Source: an uncultured Lacinutrix sp.
GTDB taxonomy: Bacteria; Bacteroidota; Bacteroidia; Flavobacteriales; Flavobacteriaceae
Direction: 5' to 3'
Length of the DNA stretch: 5,861 bases
NCBI GenBank assembly: GCA_937916035.1
Contig: CALGIH010000043.1
Span: 1 to 5,861, forward strand
A program made the position numbers and the translations under genes. The notes beneath the pieces were generated by a model. It was not told the origin of the DNA. It was given only the letters and a program-made list of their open reading frames with translations, and ran no database searches. This document shows positions 3,630-5,861 of this stretch, in pieces (position 1 is the stretch's first letter; every line of letters starts with the position of its first letter).

Positions 3630-5861
3630 ATGAAGCAAGTAGCACCTTATAAACCAAAGCATAAAGTACGAATAGTAACAGCAGCATCGCTTTTTGATGG
3701 TCATGATGCGTCCATAAATATTATGAGACGAATCATTCAAGCCACTGGAGTTGAGGTGATTCACTTAGGTCATGACAGAAGTGTTGAAGAAGTTGTAAAT
3801 ACAGCCATCCAGGAAGATGCAAATGCTATTTGTTTAACCTCGTATCAAGGTGGTCATAATGAGTATTTTAAATACATGTACGACTTGCTTAAAGAGCGTG
3901 GTGCAGAACATATTAAGATTTTTGGAGGAGGAGGAGGCGTAATCCTTCCATCAGAAATTAAGGAATTAATGGATTACGGTATTGCACGTATTTACTCACC
4001 AGATGATGGTCGTGCAATGGGATTACAAGGTATGATTAACGATTTGGTCGAACAATCAGACTTTGCAATTGGAGATGCTTTAAATGGTGAGCTTGATATA
4101 TTGCCAACAAAAAACGCGAAAGCAATTGCTAGAATTATTTCTTCTGCTGAAAATTTTCCAGAAGTAGCAAAAGATACTTTAGATAAAATTCACAAAAAAA
4201 ACAAAAATTCCAAGACACCAGTTTTAGGGATTACAGGAACAGGAGGTGCAGGAAAATCTTCTTTAGTTGATGAGTTAGTTAGACGCTTTTTGGTTGATTT
4301 CCCTAAAAAAACAGTTGGTTTAGTGTCTGTAGATCCTTCAAAACGAAAAACAGGAGGAGCCCTTTTAGGCGATAGAATTCGTATGAATGCTATAAATTCC
4401 CCTCGAGTTTACATGCGAAGTTTGGCAACACGTCAATCTAATTTGGCCTTATCAAAATATGTTCATGAAGCTATTGAAGTTTTAAAAGCTGCTGAGTACG
4501 ATTTAATTATTCTTGAAACTTCTGGTATTGGACAATCTGATACTGAAATTATAGAGCATAGCGACGTGTCGTTATATGTAATGACTCCCGAATTTGGTGC
4601 TGCTACACAATTGGAAAAAATTGACATGCTCGATTTTGCCGATTTGGTTGCAATCAATAAGTTTGATAAAAGAGGATCTCTCGATGCCTTACGTGATGTG
4701 AAAAAACAATACATGCGTAACAATAATCTTTGGGACGTGCATCAAGATGATTTACCAGTTTTTGGAACTATTGCATCACAATTCAATGATCCAGGAATGA
4801 ATACGCTTTATATAGCTGTGATGGATAAGTTGGTAGAGAAAGCTGATGCTGACTTGAAATCGACTTTTCAAATTTCGGAAGAAATGAGCGAGAAGATTTT
4901 TATAATTCCACCTTCAAGAATACGTTATTTATCTGAAATTGCAGAAAGTAATCGTGCTTACGATAGTAAAGCAAACGATCAAGTTGAGATTGCACAAAAA
5001 CTCTACGGAATTTATAAAACTGTAGAATCTGTATTAAACGTCATTGCGAGTGAAGCGAAGCAATCCCTTCTTGATAAGTCTGGATTGAATAGTAATGAGA
5101 TCCTGAAACTAGCTCAGGATGACGACACCAATTTTATAAAACTCCTTATTGCAGAATTCGACCGAGTAAAACTAAATCTAGACCCTTACAATTGGGAAGT
5201 TATTACTGGTTGGGAGGACACAGTGAATAAGTATAAAAATCCTATCTATTCGTTTAAAGTTCGTGGTAAGGAAATAAATATAGAAACACATACAGAGTCT
5301 TTATCGCATACTAAAATACCTAAAGTAGCTTTGCCAAAGTATCAAGCTTGGGGAGATATTTTAAAATGGTGTTTGCAAGAAAATGTGCCAGGAGAATTTC
5401 CATACGCTTCAGGTTTATACCCTTTTAAAAGAACAGGAGAAGATCCAGCTAGAATGTTTGCTGGAGAAGGTGGACCTGAGCGAACCAATAGACGTTTCCA
5501 TTATGTGAGTGCAGGTTTGCCAGCTAAACGGCTATCAACAGCTTTTGATAGTGTTACGCTTTATGGAAATGACCCAGATTTACGCCCAGATATTTATGGT
5601 AAAATTGGAAATGCAGGAGTTTCAATCTGTTGCCTGGACGATGCAAAGAAATTATATTCTGGATTTGATTTAGCCAATGTGATGACGTCTGTGAGTATGA
5701 CTATTAATGGTCCAGCTCCTATGTTATTGGGTTTCTTTATGAATGCTGCCATTGATCAACAATGTGAAATATACATTAAGGAAAACGGTTTAGAAAAAGA
5801 GGTTGAAGCGAAAATAGCTATAATTTATAAAGATAAAGAACGTCCAAAATACAATGGTGAT
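3630..5861 (+). CDS. icmF: Fused B12-dependent acyl-CoA mutase, IcmF type (5' part, runs off window)
   Basis: The first 744 codons are open to the window edge; the family is about 1,090-1,150 residues long. Domains in order: (1) a B12-binding domain, residues about 12-150, with LFDGHDAS (21-28), where H25 is the lower axial cobalt ligand, SYQGGH, and a GGGGG loop; (2) a MeaB-like G-protein chaperone with P-loop GTGGAGKS (203-210), [16 protein letters not shown] (296-302) and G4 motif NKFD (343-346); (3) a linker of about 455-515; (4) the start of the substrate-binding barrel, with [52 protein letters not shown] and SMTINGPAP. The order B12 domain, GTPase, mutase marks IcmF, which interconverts isobutyryl-CoA and butyryl-CoA, rather than MutAB methylmalonyl-CoA mutase. 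The PF in YPFKR also fits IcmF, where methylmalonyl mutases have tyrosine. The ATG at 3630 places the domain start correctly; an in-frame TAA lies at 3612-3614. The linker contains a repeat element read in frame. Confidence 0.93.
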   Translation, partial: MKQVAPYKPKHKVRIVTAASLFDGHDASINIMRRIIQATGVEVIHLGHDRSVEEVVNTAIQEDANAICLTSYQGGHNEYFKYMYDLLKERGAEHIKIFGGGGGVILPSEIKELMDYGIARIYSPDDGRAMGLQGMINDLVEQSDFAIGDALNGELDILPTKNAKAIARIISSAENFPEVAKDTLDKIHKKNKNSKTPVLGITGTGGAGKSSLVDELVRRFLVDFPKKTVGLVSVDPSKRKTGGALLGDRIRMNAINSPRVYMRSLATRQSNLALSKYVHEAIEVLKAAEYDLIILETSGIGQSDTEIIEHSDVSLYVMTPEFGAATQLEKIDMLDFADLVAINKFDKRGSLDALRDVKKQYMRNNNLWDVHQDDLPVFGTIASQFNDPGMNTLYIAVMDKLVEKADADLKSTFQISEEMSEKIFIIPPSRIRYLSEIAESNRAYDSKANDQVEIAQKLYGIYKTVESVLNVIASEAKQSLLDKSGLNSNEILKLAQDDDTNFIKLLIAEFDRVKLNLDPYNWEVITGWEDTVNKYKNPIYSFKVRGKEINIETHTESLSHTKIPKVALPKYQAWGDILKWCLQENVPGEFPYASGLYPFKRTGEDPARMFAGEGGPERTNRRFHYVSAGLPAKRLSTAFDSVTLYGNDPDLRPDIYGKIGNAGVSICCLDDAKKLYSGFDLANVMTSVSMTINGPAPMLLGFFMNAAIDQQCEIYIKENGLEKEVEAKIAIIYKDKERPKYNGD
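5039..5124. repeat. GTCAT-ended palindromic element inside the mutase gene
   Basis: This 86-bp element has inverted ends: CGTCATTGCGAG (5039-5050) against CGTCATCCTGAG read on the opposite strand (5124-5113), 9 of 12 bases matching. Inside the left end, ATTGC (5043-5047) pairs with GCAAT (5060-5064). Inside the right end, ATCCTGA (5100-5106) pairs perfectly with TCAGGAT (5114-5120). The left half is the widespread GTCATTGCGAG-x-GAAGCAATC repeat and the right half the GATCCTGAxxxxTCAGGATGACG repeat, both known to me as dispersed intergenic repeats in Flavobacteriaceae and other bacteria. Here the whole element is translated as part of the mutase linker (residues about 470-499, including VIASEAKQS). 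The reading frame continues on both sides into conserved mutase sequence. Confidence 0.8.

Noticed and set aside
3925..3942. GGAGGAGGAGGAGGC purine repeat, possible microsatellite or ribosome-binding site
   Set aside because: It encodes the glycine-rich loop of the B12-binding domain in frame, a conserved protein feature, and no start codon follows it.
4463..4723. 86-codon open frame on the minus strand
   Set aside because: It is antisense to the GTPase domain of the mutase, across the ETSGIGQ and NKFD motifs, so the plus strand is clearly the coding one.
3630..5861. Methylmalonyl-CoA mutase large subunit (MutB)
   Set aside because: The N-terminal B12 domain followed by a GTPase domain and then the barrel is the IcmF arrangement; MutB has the barrel first and no internal GTPase.

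Overview
The window reads as a piece of a low-GC chromosome from the Bacteroidota, most likely a member of the Flavobacteriaceae. The grounds are AT-rich coding sequence, near absence of Shine-Dalgarno sites, a Bacteroidota-type -7 promoter box (TAnnTTTG), flavobacterial-looking protein sequences, and short GTCAT-ended palindromic repeats of a kind common in that family. All of this is judged from sequence alone.

Layout. (1) 1-1088, plus strand: the 3' end of prfA (release factor 1), then pyrF (class 2 orotidine 5'-phosphate decarboxylase). The 88-bp gap between them is almost filled by a composite palindromic repeat, and pyrF has to start at TTG. (2) 1091-1646, minus strand: two small paralogous genes of unknown function sharing an IEEAYNLxQTDxxLSDI core. 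The first converges on pyrF with only 2 bp between the stop codons. (3) 1674-1772, minus strand: two hairpins ending in a Rho-independent terminator. This is either the 3' UTR of the next gene or a separate small RNA of about 95 nt. (4) 1836-2537, minus strand: a DUF4197-type lipoprotein. (5) 2538-2578: a short divergent promoter region with a perfect 7-bp palindrome. (6) 2579-3547, plus strand: a PqqB-like metallo-beta-lactamase-fold protein with a lipoprotein-like N-terminus. (7) 3630 to the right edge, plus strand: the first 744 codons of a large fused B12-dependent acyl-CoA mutase (IcmF type: B12-binding domain, MeaB-like GTPase chaperone, then mutase barrel). It runs off the window.

Most of the window is housekeeping metabolism: translation termination, UMP synthesis and branched acyl-CoA rearrangement. 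The less ordinary signals are an 86-bp GTCAT-ended palindromic element read in frame as part of the mutase linker (residues about 470-499), a related element abutting the pyrF start, the candidate small RNA, and the pair of small paralogs. I see no phage, transposase, CRISPR or defence system.
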